Source: CAZOEL01 sp964578835 (GTDB lineage: Bacteria > Desulfobacterota > Syntrophobacteria > Syntrophobacterales > Syntrophobacteraceae). Taken from it: a DNA stretch of 64,000 nt. Position numbers and translations under genes: made by a program. The stretch is from positions 93,334 to 157,333 of the forward strand of contig CAZOEL010000003.1 in the NCBI GenBank assembly GCA_964578835.1. Reading direction: 5' to 3'. The notes beneath the pieces are model-generated. The model did no database searches. It was not told the origin of the DNA and saw only the letters and a list, made by a program, of their open reading frames with translations. Shown here piece after piece: positions 1 to 10,640 of this stretch (position 1 is its first letter; the number at the start of each line of letters is the position of its first letter).

Positions 1-582
1 GGCGACAATCAGATGGACGGAATGTTCAAGTCCGTTTTGCGCAACGTTCTTTCGCGCCACGCTCACAGCAAGAGAGTTGCAGTCAAGCGCCGCTACTTGC
101 GAAGCCCCCAGCAGAGCCGAAGCAACAGCCAGAATGCCGGCGCCGGTCCCCAGATCCACAACGCTCCGGACCGGGAGCTTCTCAAAGGCGTAGGCGACGG
201 CAAGCAGGCAACCTCTCGTGGTTTCATGCATCCCTGAGCCAAACACAAGCCCGGGATTCAACCGAATTCGAATCCCTTCACCAACCGAGGCGTCCCGCTC
301 TGCGATCCCTTCCTTCTCGATGACAAAGGGCCCCACTTTCTGAACGCCTCCGGAAGCCTGCTGCCATTGGTCATAATCCAGTTGATACGAATCGGTGAGA
401 ACCCAGTCCTGCTGGTCTTGCAGCCATCGGCTCACACAACCGGCAGCTTCTCGATCGAAGAAAAGATAATAGAAAGGGACCTCTGGCCAAAGCCCCAGGA
501 AGCCATCTTCTTTGGGCTCCCCTTTAGGCGGACAATTCCCCCGGCATTCGTAAATGAAGAGTTTTTGAGGAATGACCTGCAT
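1..582 (-). CDS. prmA: Ribosomal protein L11 methyltransferase (PrmA-like), 3' end outside window
   Basis: The reading frame opens at ATG 582 and runs off the window edge after 194 codons, so the C-terminus is missing. It carries the class I SAM-dependent methyltransferase signature VDLGTGAGILAVAS (motif I), followed about 20 residues later by an acidic residue in VAALD. Just upstream is NPGLVFGSGMHETTR, which matches the PrmA-family substrate region (usually DPGLAFGTGxHxTT). The N-terminal ~90 residues correspond to the small L11-recognition domain. Family knowledge: PrmA trimethylates ribosomal protein L11 in the cytoplasm. It lies 50 bp downstream of fliW on the same strand, so csrA-fliW-prmA is probably one transcript. 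The Thr replacing Cys in DLGTG and the divergent N-terminus leave room for another protein-methyltransferase activity. Confidence 0.8.
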   Translation of the reverse strand, partial: MQVIPQKLFIYECRGNCPPKGEPKEDGFLGLWPEVPFYYLFFDREAAGCVSRWLQDQQDWVLTDSYQLDYDQWQQASGGVQKVGPFVIEKEGIAERDASVGEGIRIRLNPGLVFGSGMHETTRGCLLAVAYAFEKLPVRSVVDLGTGAGILAVASALLGASQVAALDCNSLAVSVARKNVAQNGLEHSVHLIVA

Positions 583-632
583 GACAGTCAAAACGATTCT
601 ATTCGAAATTCCCCCGCGCACAGACTATCGCA

Positions 633-1070
633 TCACTTAACGGCGTCAGGCTCTGCTCTTTCCGTCTTTTCAAGATACTTTTCCAACTCTCTCGTATCGA
701 TGCTCCATTGATAAGCGGTGCGGGAGGAAACATTAAAGAGAAGGGGACCTCTGAGATGGAAACGAACCAGTTTTTGATCGTTATCGAAGGAAACCATGTT
801 GAGTATGAGAAAATCTTCATCCTGAGTCAATTCAAGAGGTTTCTTTCTTTCTTCCGGCACTCGGTATCGAATGCCCATGATTTCCGACGAGCATACGACA
901 AAAGCCACGGAAGGCTCATCCACCGATTGAAGCCACTGAAAAGGTCCATCACGATGCTCGAGAAGGACATAGCGCTTCAACTGCTCAAAGCCGGGCATTC
1001 CCCATGGAAAATGAATAAAAACCTTTTCATCCATTTCCAGCAAGCCAAATCGGGTCGTTTCAATACGCAT
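633..1070 (-). CDS. fliW: Flagellar assembly factor FliW
   Basis: A 145-residue protein of typical FliW length. The N-terminus (MRIETTRFGLLEM, then FIHFPWGMPGFEQLKRYVLLEH) matches the FliW signature in which a F-P-G-x-x-G-F-E loop opens the fold. Family knowledge: FliW binds flagellin and the translational regulator CsrA, and relieves CsrA repression when flagellin leaves the cell. The gene lies 18 bp downstream of csrA on the same strand, the usual partnership, which supports both calls. No other flagellar gene is present here, so whether the cell is motile cannot be told from this window. Confidence 0.93.
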   Translation of the reverse strand: MRIETTRFGLLEMDEKVFIHFPWGMPGFEQLKRYVLLEHRDGPFQWLQSVDEPSVAFVVCSSEIMGIRYRVPEERKKPLELTQDEDFLILNMVSFDNDQKLVRFHLRGPLLFNVSSRTAYQWSIDTRELEKYLEKTERAEPDAVK

Positions 1071-1088
1071 GAAATCATCTCAGCTGTA

Positions 1089-1349
1089 TTAAAGATCGCT
1101 TTCGTCAGAGGAACTGATGCGCCCCTTCTGCAAATTATCGAGCATCTTCTCAAGGTCAACCGCCTCAACGCTTACCGCCTTGAGGTTATCTTCTTGAATC
1201 TTCCTATAAAGCTCTTCTCTGTAAACCGGGATATGACGCGGGCTTTTGATGCCGATCTTCACCTTGTTCTGATCGATCGCCGCAACCACGATTTCAATAT
1301 CGTCCCCAATGCGGATGGATTCGCCCGCCTTCCTGGTAAGTACTAGCAT
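1089..1349 (-). CDS. csrA: Carbon storage regulator CsrA
   Basis: An 86-residue protein starting MLVLTRKAGESIRIGDDIEI, the canonical CsrA N-terminus, with the conserved VKIGIKSPRHIPVYREELY segment that forms the second half of the RNA-binding beta-sheet dimer. Family knowledge: CsrA dimers bind GGA motifs near ribosome binding sites and repress or stabilise mRNAs. It is slightly longer than the usual 60-75 residues through an acidic C-terminal tail. A purine-rich GGTGGTGAGAG precedes the ATG. It is first in a csrA-fliW-(prmA) operon, and FliW is its known protein antagonist. Confidence 0.96.
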   Translation of the reverse strand: MLVLTRKAGESIRIGDDIEIVVAAIDQNKVKIGIKSPRHIPVYREELYRKIQEDNLKAVSVEAVDLEKMLDNLQKGRISSSDESDL

Positions 1350-1439
1350 CTCTCACCACCAAGTGAATTGTCATCTGCGATTATCTTGCACTTGAGCACA
1401 TTCACCATGGTAGCAAATCGATGGCCGCCTTGGTAGCAA

Positions 1440-2306
1440 TTAATTGCACGAAGAGAGGAATTGCTTCATCTCCTGCAAAATGTCCACAAGTTGGACGAGA
1501 TACTTGTCCACCATGCGAGAGTCGATACCCAATTTGACGAACACCTCGTCTTCATTGGGCTGCCAAAATCCGTCGAGGCCGCAGCCTATCCCGACGGCGG
1601 ACACCATTCGGTCAACAGTATATATGATGCCGGCAATTTCGCGATGCTCTTTAGCCTGCAAAGGGCAATGGTGATAGCCAATACCCATGACGACCTCAGC
1701 AGGAAAGTTCCACCGTTTGGCAATAATGGACCCCAACTGTTGGTGATCGATTCCGAGCACCTCCCGTTCGGCCTCGATGAAGGAGATCTTCTTCTCTTTC
1801 ACCAAAGCAAGTATGGAGCCGAAATAGGTCTTCACATGAAGATGGAGGAGCGTCTTTCCGATGTCGTGTAGAAGCGCGGCTGTATAGGTGGATAGGAGAT
1901 TGGATTGGGGGAGATCCAACCCGACTATCTCCGACATAAGAGCGGAAGCTACGGCATGTTCCCACAATTCGCCTTCTCGTAAATCGTATCCGCTGGTCTC
2001 GCCCGAAAAATATCGAGCAGAGCATGCGGTCATGATTACAAGGAGAAGTTGTTTATCTCCAAGCGACACAATCGCATCGCGCAGAGAGCGTATCGATCGT
2101 TTCCTGGCGAAGAAGGAACTGCTGCTTATGGCGAGGACCCTCGCCGTGATGGCTTGATCGTACTTGATCACCGCCTCTATCTCATTTACCGGCGCCATCT
2201 TTCGGATTAGCGGCATAACCTTCCAGACGACATCCGGAAAAGCAGGGAGCTTTTCCGATGCGGCGAGCACTCCCCTCAAAATAGATGTTGGATCCTCCAA
2301 AGCCAT
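1440..2306 (-). CDS. HDOD domain protein
   Basis: A protein of about 288 residues with an HDOD domain over most of its length: the N-terminal KLPAFPDVVWKVMPLIRK helix, a central region with LLHDIGKTLLH, and WNFPAEVVMGIGYHH near the end. Family knowledge: HDOD proteins are HD-domain relatives used in signal transduction and gene regulation, often without phosphodiesterase activity. Some HD-type residues remain here (HDIGK and the YHH segment), so catalysis cannot be excluded. I chose ATG 2306 (MALEDPT) because AAGGAG lies six bases upstream of it; the longer frame to 2336 has no better signal. It stands alone, upstream of csrA on the same strand with a 90-bp gap. No output domain is fused. Confidence 0.85.
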   Translation of the reverse strand: MALEDPTSILRGVLAASEKLPAFPDVVWKVMPLIRKMAPVNEIEAVIKYDQAITARVLAISSSSFFARKRSIRSLRDAIVSLGDKQLLLVIMTACSARYFSGETSGYDLREGELWEHAVASALMSEIVGLDLPQSNLLSTYTAALLHDIGKTLLHLHVKTYFGSILALVKEKKISFIEAEREVLGIDHQQLGSIIAKRWNFPAEVVMGIGYHHCPLQAKEHREIAGIIYTVDRMVSAVGIGCGLDGFWQPNEDEVFVKLGIDSRMVDKYLVQLVDILQEMKQFLSSCN

Positions 2307-2509
2307 TCGCATCTCCTTGCACAGCACACGTTCCAAGGGCTCTCAAGCATTGAGAGCCAAATAAACATTACTGCATTGTTTATCGAGAAACTCTTCGGAG
2401 AACTTGAATATTTTTCCATAACCGCTTTCTTTTGCCGCAGCATTGTTTTAGCATAGAAATTGCCGTTTATGTCATGATTCAAACAATGATCTTTTCTGAT
2501 GAACGACTG

Positions 2510-3859
2510 ATGTCGGATGCGGCCGTTTTAGAAGGATGGCGATGGAACTGGCTCGAGATGCTACAGAACGCTGAAAAACCCTCAGATCATGATTTCAAAG
2601 TCCTCGGCATCCAACCGGACGCGACTCCGCAGGATGTCAAAAAAGCCTATCGAGAGTTGGTCAAACGGTGGCATCCAGACCAGTTCCAGCTGAAACCAAC
2701 ATCGGAGCGGATTCTAGCAGAGGAGAGGCTGAAGGAAATCACAGCCGCCTATCGACGCATTGCAGGAACCTGGAAATCCGAGGAGAAGGTCCAACGCCGC
2801 CAAGCTCGAGAAGAAAAAGCAGAGAACGGGAATAAAGAACAGGAAAGAAAGTCCGAAAGGACTCAGAAGGATCAATATCAGTCCGCGCCGAAAAGTAAAG
2901 CACCCCGTCGCCCCGCAAGGCCTTCCGGCCTCACTTTCTCCGGCGCGGCGAAACGGTGGCTCTCCTACTGGAACGCCCACAGCTATCGGAAAATTTTGGC
3001 GTCTAGTTTTGCTCTTCTTATTATTATCCTTGCCATCGCTTCGAACAATTCGATGGAATGGCCGCAACGAACGGATTGGCTTACGCCTAAAAAGCTCAGT
3101 CCTTTGCCCGTTGAGCCCAAAACCGCTCCAAAGGTCGATCCCCAGCCAAAGGAGCCAGTCATCCCTCCTATTGAGCCGGCGCAGCCAGAAGCTGCTGGTA
3201 AATTTGAAGCCGCTCCTGCGCCCGATTCGGCAGTCAACACTCCCCTCATCCGAAGAGAGGGGGCGCCGGACGCATCACACTTCACGATCGGATCTTCTCA
3301 AGCCGATGTATTTCGAATTCAGGGCGTCCCGAATGAGATTCGCGGACAGACTTGGGTCTATGGCTTGTCCGAGGTATTTTTTAAAGAAGGCTTAGTAACC
3401 CGCTACAACAATTTCGATGGCGGCCTCAAAGTCACCCTTCTTCCCCCAAAACCACGTTCTGATCATTCCGCTTTCTTTACCCTCGGATCAACCGCCGAAG
3501 AAGTCGTCCTGGTTCAGGGAACCCCTACCCGCATAGAAGGCAACCGGTGGTACTATGGATTCAGCGAGATCCATTTCAAAAAAGGGCGTGTCGACAGTTT
3601 CGACAATTTTTTCGGTAACCTCAAGGTTCGCTTGCTTCCCACGTCAGGAGACAACGAAAGAGCTAGACGAGATTTTTTTACAGTTGGATCGAGCTACGAT
3701 GAAGTGCTCGCGGTCCAGGGCACTCCAACCACTATCCGCGGGAATTTGTGGTTTTATCAACTATCCAATATTCTGTTCCGAAACGGCAAGGTGCAATACG
3801 TCGCCAATTCAAGCAGCAACCTGCGTTTCATCAACCCGGATGCGCACACAAAACAATAA
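2510..3859 (+). CDS. Membrane-anchored J-domain protein with three C-terminal repeats
   Basis: About 449 residues. The N-terminal ~75 residues form a J domain (FKVLGIQPDATPQDVKKAYR, then the diagnostic HPD in RWHPDQF), which in known proteins stimulates an Hsp70 ATPase. A charged Lys/Arg/Glu-rich linker follows, then one hydrophobic segment (ILASSFALLIIILAIAS). A Pro-rich stretch comes next, then three tandem repeats of about 62 residues, each built as FTxGSSxxEVxxVQGTPT, IxGNxWxYGxSxIxF, NLKVxLL. I infer a single-pass topology with the J domain in the cytoplasm and the repeats outside. The start is uncertain: the frame stays open upstream to a TTG at 2432, and none of the candidate starts has a clear Shine-Dalgarno. 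The acyl-CoA dehydrogenase gene follows 20 bp later. Confidence 0.75.
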   Translation: MSDAAVLEGWRWNWLEMLQNAEKPSDHDFKVLGIQPDATPQDVKKAYRELVKRWHPDQFQLKPTSERILAEERLKEITAAYRRIAGTWKSEEKVQRRQAREEKAENGNKEQERKSERTQKDQYQSAPKSKAPRRPARPSGLTFSGAAKRWLSYWNAHSYRKILASSFALLIIILAIASNNSMEWPQRTDWLTPKKLSPLPVEPKTAPKVDPQPKEPVIPPIEPAQPEAAGKFEAAPAPDSAVNTPLIRREGAPDASHFTIGSSQADVFRIQGVPNEIRGQTWVYGLSEVFFKEGLVTRYNNFDGGLKVTLLPPKPRSDHSAFFTLGSTAEEVVLVQGTPTRIEGNRWYYGFSEIHFKKGRVDSFDNFFGNLKVRLLPTSGDNERARRDFFTVGSSYDEVLAVQGTPTTIRGNLWFYQLSNILFRNGKVQYVANSSSNLRFINPDAHTKQ

Positions 3860-3879
3860 GAGGAAGGAGCAGGAGCGGC

Positions 3880-5583
3880 ATGGACTCGGTTACTCTTCTT
3901 GAAGGATTGTATCTCGGATCTCTCAATGAGAACATCATCAAGGGATTTGAGTCGCCAGAGAAGTTTGATAGGGCTCAATCCATCATGGAAAAGTATCGTG
4001 AGCTATTGAAGGAGCATCCTTCGCGCGACATTGAGCGGGAAGGAGTCATCCCCAAGGAAATGCTTCAGAAAATGGGACAGATAGGGCTGTTCGGCCTTTC
4101 TATTCCCAAATCCTACGGCGGGCTCGGGTTTGACCTTTGGGAATATTTGAAGACGGTTGAAGAGATGGTCAAGCTGGACCTCTCTTTGGCGATGGTCTCC
4201 ATCGCACACCTTTCCATCGGCTCCAAAGGGGTCGTGCTCTACGGCTCCGAAGCTCAGAAACAAAAGTACCTTGTTCCAGCCGCTTCAGGCGATATGATTT
4301 TCTGTTATGCATTGACAGAGCCCCTCATCGGCTCGGACGCTCAGAACATCCAGACCAGGGCGGAGCTTGCACCAGACGGGTCTCATTACGTATTGAACGG
4401 GCAGAAAACATATATAACCAACGCCAACTATGCGGGCTGCATGACTGTTTTCGCCCAGATGGATTCCTTGAGGCCGGGTTTTATGGGGGCCTTTATTGTG
4501 GAAACCTCTCTGGATGGCGTAAAGATCGGCAAGGATATGCCCAAAATGGGCCTCAAAGCCAGCTCTACAGCGGCTATTCAGTTCAAGGACGTGCGCGTCC
4601 CGGTAGAGAATCTTCTGGGGCAGCCCGGCGAGGGGTTCAAGATTGCGATGAACATTTTGAATTATGGAAGACTTGGGCTCGGCGCCGCCTCTGTAGCCAT
4701 GATGAATCGTTCACTGGAGGACATGGTCAAAAGATCTGCAACAAGAGTACAATTCGGTGAGCCCATCCGGAATTTTCCTTTGGTGCAGGAAAAGATCGTC
4801 AAGGCAAAAGTTTATTGCTACGTGGCCGCCTCCATGAACAACCTCGCAACCGGGATTTTCCAAAAGGATCCAACGGCAAACGCCGTCCTTGAGAGTTCAC
4901 ATTGTAAGCTTTTCGGCACCACTCGCGCCTGGGACATTCTTTATGAGGCTCTACAGGTAGCAGGCGGCTCCGGGTACATCGCCACTCAACCTTATGAGAA
5001 AAGGATGCGGGATTTTCGAGTCGCCACAGTCTTCGAAGGAACCACAGAGATACACTCTATCTATCCAGCCATCTTTCTGCTGCGCAAGATCGTCAAAGAC
5101 ATGAGGGCTTTAAATGGCGACAGATTCTCCGGAGCCAAGCATCTGATAGCCCGTATTTTTGAGAAAGCCGAATGGACATTAAACTTCCCGGACAGAGAAC
5201 TTCAAAGAGCATCCAGATTTTGCAGAACCAATTCGAAAACGATTAGAAGGATGCTTTATCTCGGGATGCTTCTGTATGGGAAGGATATCTTCAAGAGAGA
5301 GCTTTTCTTGAGAAGAATCACGGTCTTGAGTCTTTACACCTACGGCGTTCTCGCTCTCTTAGCGAACATTTCGGCATTGAGGAGAAATGGGGCGGATGAA
5401 GAAGAAGCTGTATCCATACTTGGATACTTTCTAGAAGAGGCCAAAGAGGCGAGAAGAGCAAACAGTCATCTACTCGATTCCAGAAAGGAGCGACTGCACA
5501 AGCGCATTGTCGACAGTCTCTTTCCATCGTCAACCCACGGCCCCGAGAGGAGAGACCCGGGACCCGCATTGAGCGGTCAATGA
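3880..5583 (+). CDS. Acyl-CoA dehydrogenase with C-terminal extension
   Basis: 567 residues from ATG 3880, chosen because AGGAAGGAGCAGG lies just upstream; the frame continues further 5' but overlaps the preceding gene. Family features in order: an N-terminal helical domain (MGQIGLFGLSIPKSYGGLGF), the FAD/substrate-loop CYALTEPLIGSDAQNI, a middle beta domain, and the catalytic glutamate in ATVFEGTTEIHSIYP. Family knowledge: these flavoenzymes make the alpha-beta double bond in acyl-CoAs and pass electrons to ETF. The protein has about 170 residues beyond the usual ~390, a helical Arg/Lys-rich tail like the C-terminal extensions of VLCAD/ACAD9-type enzymes. No ETF or other beta-oxidation gene lies beside it, so chain length preference is unknown. 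Confidence 0.92.
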   Translation: MDSVTLLEGLYLGSLNENIIKGFESPEKFDRAQSIMEKYRELLKEHPSRDIEREGVIPKEMLQKMGQIGLFGLSIPKSYGGLGFDLWEYLKTVEEMVKLDLSLAMVSIAHLSIGSKGVVLYGSEAQKQKYLVPAASGDMIFCYALTEPLIGSDAQNIQTRAELAPDGSHYVLNGQKTYITNANYAGCMTVFAQMDSLRPGFMGAFIVETSLDGVKIGKDMPKMGLKASSTAAIQFKDVRVPVENLLGQPGEGFKIAMNILNYGRLGLGAASVAMMNRSLEDMVKRSATRVQFGEPIRNFPLVQEKIVKAKVYCYVAASMNNLATGIFQKDPTANAVLESSHCKLFGTTRAWDILYEALQVAGGSGYIATQPYEKRMRDFRVATVFEGTTEIHSIYPAIFLLRKIVKDMRALNGDRFSGAKHLIARIFEKAEWTLNFPDRELQRASRFCRTNSKTIRRMLYLGMLLYGKDIFKRELFLRRITVLSLYTYGVLALLANISALRRNGADEEEAVSILGYFLEEAKEARRANSHLLDSRKERLHKRIVDSLFPSSTHGPERRDPGPALSGQ

Positions 5584-5599
5584 TCACACTACGTAAAGA

Positions 5600-5645
5600 C
5601 TCTCGGCCAGCGACTATCCATCCATAAAAATCCGCTGACCGAGAG
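5600..5645. terminator. Hairpin between convergent genes
   Basis: A 13-base inverted repeat (5600-5612 with 5633-5645, one mismatch, CTCTCGG arm) lies exactly between the converging acyl-CoA dehydrogenase and subtilase genes. The loop is 20 nt and there is no strong T tract, so it would be a weak or bidirectional terminator; it may only be a structural palindrome. Confidence 0.4.
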
Positions 5646-5661
5646 GAAGCGGCCTAGTTGC

Positions 5662-8600
5662 CTACTTCTTCGAAGCAAAGGTGACTCTTATGCTGTGATC
5701 GGCATTGATCTTCTTAAATTTATAGGATTTTTTGGGCTTCACCAAAGCGACGCCATCCACCTCCATGGAAGCCGCCTTATAGCCCTTGTTGGGCTTGATC
5801 TTGACCTTGACGGTCTGCCCGGGCTTCACCACTACAACACCCGATGGGGTGATGGAGCCGCCACTCCCCCCCTCGACAACGACTCGATAGGTGAAGATGG
5901 CTTCTATGCTATGATTTCCGGAAATATTCTCAAAAGTGTAGGAATTCAATGCTCCAGCGGAGGCCCCATCCACTCTGAGATCAATCAGCGAATAACCGCT
6001 CGAAGGAGTTACTGTAAAGGTCTGGCTTGCTCCGGCCACAACCTGTATCCCGCCCGCAGGCTCTATCGATCCTCCCACATTATCCCTGACCGAAGCCGCG
6101 ATGACGTAGCTCTTGAGCCCGAAGCGCACCTCTATCGCATGAGNNNNNNNNNNNNNNNNNNNNNNNNNNNNNNNNNNNNNNNNNNNNNNNNNNNNNNNNN
6201 NNNNNNNNNNNNNNNNNNNNNNNNNNNNNNNNNNNNNNNNNNNCATCCTTCACCTCGTAGCCCTCCGAGGCCGTGAAGACAAAGCTCTGATCCCCCCCAT
6301 GGCTCACCGTCACCGCTCCCGAGGGCTCTATCGTTCCACCGACTCCATCCTTTACCGACGCCGCGATCGTATGGCTGCCCTCCCCTACATTCATGGTTAT
6401 CGGAATGATTAAAGTGGCATACGGGGTGTTGCCAGTGACTCTGAGCTGCGCTTTATAAGTTCCTGCGCTTAGGCCTGTAGCGTTGAAATTAAGAGTGATT
6501 GCCGTCTGCCCTGCTGCTTGCCCATCCGCTGCTGCAACTGCTCCCACTCGAGGGGCGACACTGAGCCATTGGATATCTTCAGTAGAGCACAATTTCCCAT
6601 CGTCCAGAAACTGGTTAAGCGCGCTTATACTGACATCGTCGGTTCCTCCAGCCCCCCAAATCCTGTCTTCAGCGCAATCTCCCGCCATGCCGACAAAGGG
6701 ATTAGACACAACATCATCGTCATATGCCCAGACACCTTCCGGCCAGACAGCTGGATCATAGACTTCAATCGTTTCATGGGGAGTCCAGTAATCACCTCCA
6801 TATCCTCCTCCGCTGACAACATAGATCAACTCTCCATAGAGCGTCGCTAATGCGCTCATGCGCGTCTGCTGCAATTGGGGACCTGAGTTGTCCCAGACAT
6901 CCAGTTGAGGATCGTAGCGCATTATTACGTTTGATACGCCATCTGAATCCGCGCCGCCTATAACAAAGATGTAATCACCTGAGGTTAGCGCGCTACCAAA
7001 GCTGGATCCAACTGGCATCGAAGCTTTTTGACTCCATTTTCCTGTCGAGGGATCATACATCCAGGTTTCATGACTCGGTTCAGGCACACCGCCAAAAGCA
7101 TAGAGTTTGCCCTTCCACGCCGCAACCATGGGTATTCTGGCTTTGGGCCATGCAGCTGCAGTCCAGATATCTTCAGTGGTATCGTAGATCAGGAAATCGT
7201 TTGTGACTTCGCGGGCAGCGGTATACCCTCCGACAAGATAAATGTATCCATCGATACACCCAGCCTGCATATTCATCAGAGCGACAGGCATGTCCGCAAG
7301 CTGGACCCAACTGTCCGTATCAGGGATATACTTCCAGGACTCATTGAGTACGCCCGAATTACCTTCACCGCCGAATAGAAAGTATGAGGAGCGATCACAG
7401 GACACACCCGCAGCGCGATACCGCCCTCCGGTCGGGATGTTTGCCGCGGTATCCCAGACCGTTACTCCTCCCTTGCCAAGGACTTTGGTGCGCTGCTCCC
7501 CTGGGACGGCCGTAGAGCTATCCTCATAGGCCACCTTTGTCTGCTCGTAAGCGACTGCGGGAGAACGGAATGTTGTCAAAACGGAATTCGTCTCCAGAAT
7601 TCTGTACGAGACATCGACTCCCCCTGTGTTCAAAAGGTTCAAGGTTGCCGACTGACTGCCACCCGTAGTGACATGCACTGTTATATCCGAGGGAGTAGTG
7701 GAAAGCTTCCCGGCAGGAAGGTTGAAATTGTGCGAAACAGCGCCGTTGACTGAAATCATCACCTGTTCGCTAACGTTCTGATAATAGTTCTTGCTTGCCT
7801 CGAGAGAGACGCTCCCACCCGAACTGGAAATGAAAATCGAGTAGAATCCGTCATCAAGATTGGGATCATCCGGCGTCTCCTTGGTAACCGCGGTAGTAGA
7901 AGCGGACGCCACCAGAACGCCATTCACAGCTTTCCCCGTGTTGGCGTCCGAAACACTGCCAACCACCAATCCGCCAGAAACGAGATCGCAAGGAGAAGCG
8001 GGATCGTAAATGTTTACAGTATCGATCTGCCACCACCAATCATTGTTTGCATTGTAATAATGGAATCGAACGATTACAGAGCTCTTTCCGGCGGCAATAT
8101 CCGTAAGATCGACAAAATCCGTTTTAGGTCCTCGATCGTCTCCTCCGGTCTTTCTCCAGACATTGATCCAGTCTGCTCCATCATTGACGCTCACATCGAC
8201 ATCCGCGATTTCGTCAGAATAGCGGTAGAAGTCAGAACTGAACATGAGCTCCACTGCGCTCATATCCGAGCAATCGAAAGCAGGAGAACGAAGCTCTGTA
8301 TCAACGTCCTTCGCACCGTAATAATCGCTATCCGCAATGGCGAAACAGCCGGAGCCTCCTGTCAGATTCCCGTCCCCTCCCGGATCGTCGAAAGCCCATA
8401 CGGCGCCTGTTCCTGCATGGTCTATAACCTGCCAATCGGTTGGCAAGGCGCAACCGTTGAAATTCTGGAGAACAGCGCTGGTTCGCCCTGGCGCCTCGCA
8501 GCCGCCAGAGGCGACCAGATCGAAGTCGAGCGCGGTCATCCCAACGACAAGGGCTTTTGTCTGGGACTTGTACCCCGACATCCATGCAGACGCCGTAACA

Positions 8601-10441
8601 GAATAAGAGCCTTGAGGAAGATCGACCGAATAGAAGCCCGTTTGAGGGTTGGTCCAAACCGAGCCATATACATAATCGATCCTGGCGTAGAGGGGCCAGC
8701 CCGTTTTCGAATCCTTGACGTAGCCCGATATGGTATCGGTTTCGAGCGCGTTAAGAGCAAAATTCAGAGTTATTAGGCCGTCTGCTGTTATTACTGCTGT
8801 TCCCGTAGCGTCCTGATAGCCCCAGCGGGAAACCGTCACCGCGTAGGAGCCGCCGAGCAGTTCACGGCTGTAGCCTCCGGTTGAATCGGAGTAAATGGTG
8901 TAGACATAATCGGAAGTTTGATCGGTAAAGGCAAGAAGAGCCGAATCGATTCCTTCGGATGTTGCGATATCCGTCACCTGCCCCTGCAGCGTCCCGCTTC
9001 CGACGGCTAAAGCCGTCTCAACAGCCGCAAGAGCATCGATTGTGCCGTGTCCCCAATCATGATTGGGTCCATCGGCATAATCTCCACCGCAGTTGCCGCC
9101 AGTCTGGCCCGTCAGGGGAACCGCGGTGTCGCGGATGATATCCATCGTGACTTCGATATTGCCTCTGAGGGCCGGGTTTGCGCTCCAGAGGAGCCCCACC
9201 AGAGCCGATGTGTGAGGCCCGGCCATGCTGGTGCCGTTCCATGACTGGTAACTCCCTCCGGGAATAGAGGAGCGAATCGATTCTCCAGGCGCCATCACAT
9301 CGGGGATGAAGTCATCCGGAAAGAGAACCGATGGGCCGCGACTGCTGAAAGAGGAAATCGCGCCTGGATAGGCAGAAGAGCAGCTAACGGACCCGGTGGT
9401 CAAAACCTCGGAGTAGTCGCCGGGGGTTCCGAGAGTGGAGCACCCATCTTCTCCATCATTTCCGGCCGAGACTTCAATGAGAATTCCCGCGGCCTGAAGG
9501 GCGGCGATCTCGTCTTTGAAGTACTCTACGCCGCCTCCCGAGTATCCCCAGGAGTTGTTCACCACGTCGGGCGCAAGGTCGAATCGCGGATTCAGACCGT
9601 TCAGATCCCAAGGGGCGAGGTCCCATTCAAAACAGGTGATTGCCATAACATCATCGCCGCTTCCCCCGTCGTCCAAGTTTTTGCAGTGGATCGTCTTGGC
9701 CCCGGGAGCGACCCCGATCTGGTTTCCCTCACCGTCATCTCCCACCATAGTGCCGGTTGTGTGGGTGCCATGCCCGTGGCCATCAGCAGGAGCATCCGGA
9801 TACGCACCCGTTGCGTCCCACCAACTGTAGCTATGATCAACCGCCGAACCATCCCAGCCCCTGTAGTGGCTCAATATGGCAGGATGATCCCAATCGAGCC
9901 CCGTATCATTTCCCGCAAGGACCACGCCTTCTCCAGTGACGCCAAGGGCCCAGACATCATCGGCATTGATGAAGCTGAGGCTCTTTTCGACTCCGAGTAT
10001 CCTTGCCGTAACCGGAGAGGATTTGGGTTTTTCGATTCTGTACGTATGATTGGCCGTGACTTTTTCTATTTCCGCCATGGATGCGAAGGTCTGCAGAAGA
10101 GAGCTGTTCCCCTGTTTCACAAAGATCTTGTTGGAAATATAGAAGGGTCGAAAACTAACCCCTTGCTTCGCAAGCAGATCGCGGATCGGCTTCTGGCTTT
10201 GCTCGGCTGTGGTCCGGAGCGCGTTGAAAACAAATTGTCCCTTCTCGCGCTTAGTCTTGAGCTTACGAGCTGGACTCAGGTCCGCCTTTTCTTTTAGATG
10301 GATGAAGAAATCCGTCTGGCCGGCGGCGGAGATCTCCTTCTCCACTTTGAGCTCGACCTTTGAGCCCGCAAGAGCGTCTCTCCCAAAGAGAAGCGCCACC
10401 GCTAAACAGGCCATCGAGATCCAAAACACCCTCTGTTTCAT
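5662..10441 (-). CDS. Giant secreted subtilisin-like protease with kelch and bacterial repeats; interrupted by assembly gap
   Basis: Start at ATG 10441 (MKQRVFW), nine bases after AGGAGGGG. A signal peptide (ISMACLAVALLFGRDALAGS) is followed by a propeptide and an S8 peptidase domain with all three catalytic blocks: Asp in GNDTGLDWDHP, His in GHGHGTHTTGTMVG, Ser in WNGTSMAGPHTSALVG. Then come two carboxypeptidase-regulatory-like domains, a MAM/jelly-roll-like segment with paired cysteines, a third regulatory-like domain, a BACON-like Ig domain, about five kelch motifs, and tandem bacterial repeats (GGSIEPAG, NHSIEAIF) to the stop at 5662. The frame changes across the N block, which I read as a wrong gap length rather than a mutation, because the same repeat resumes on the other side. 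Predicted extracellular; substrate unknown. At least ~1,580 residues. Confidence 0.85.
6144..6243. other. Assembly gap of exactly 100 N inside the protease repeat region
   Basis: One hundred Ns separate two copies of the same protein repeat. The exact round number suggests a scaffolding placeholder of unknown true length. Reading frame on both sides requires a true length divisible by three, which 100 is not. By alignment to the following repeat, about 63 bases would restore one repeat, or that plus whole repeats of about 228 bases. Confidence 0.9.
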
Positions 10442-10640
10442 AAATATCATCCCCTCCTGAAATAGTCCTTACTAGCCCCCTAAGCCTCAAGATCAAAGCC
10501 CGGACGCCTATTCGCTAAAGGTTCAATACCTTGACCTCCCCGCTGAATAACCCGAGCACTCAGCGCCTGCAAAATATATCGAAACAGTGATAGCATTCCT
10601 GAAGCTTTTTGAAGGCATTGGGGCGAATTTTATCCTTTCA

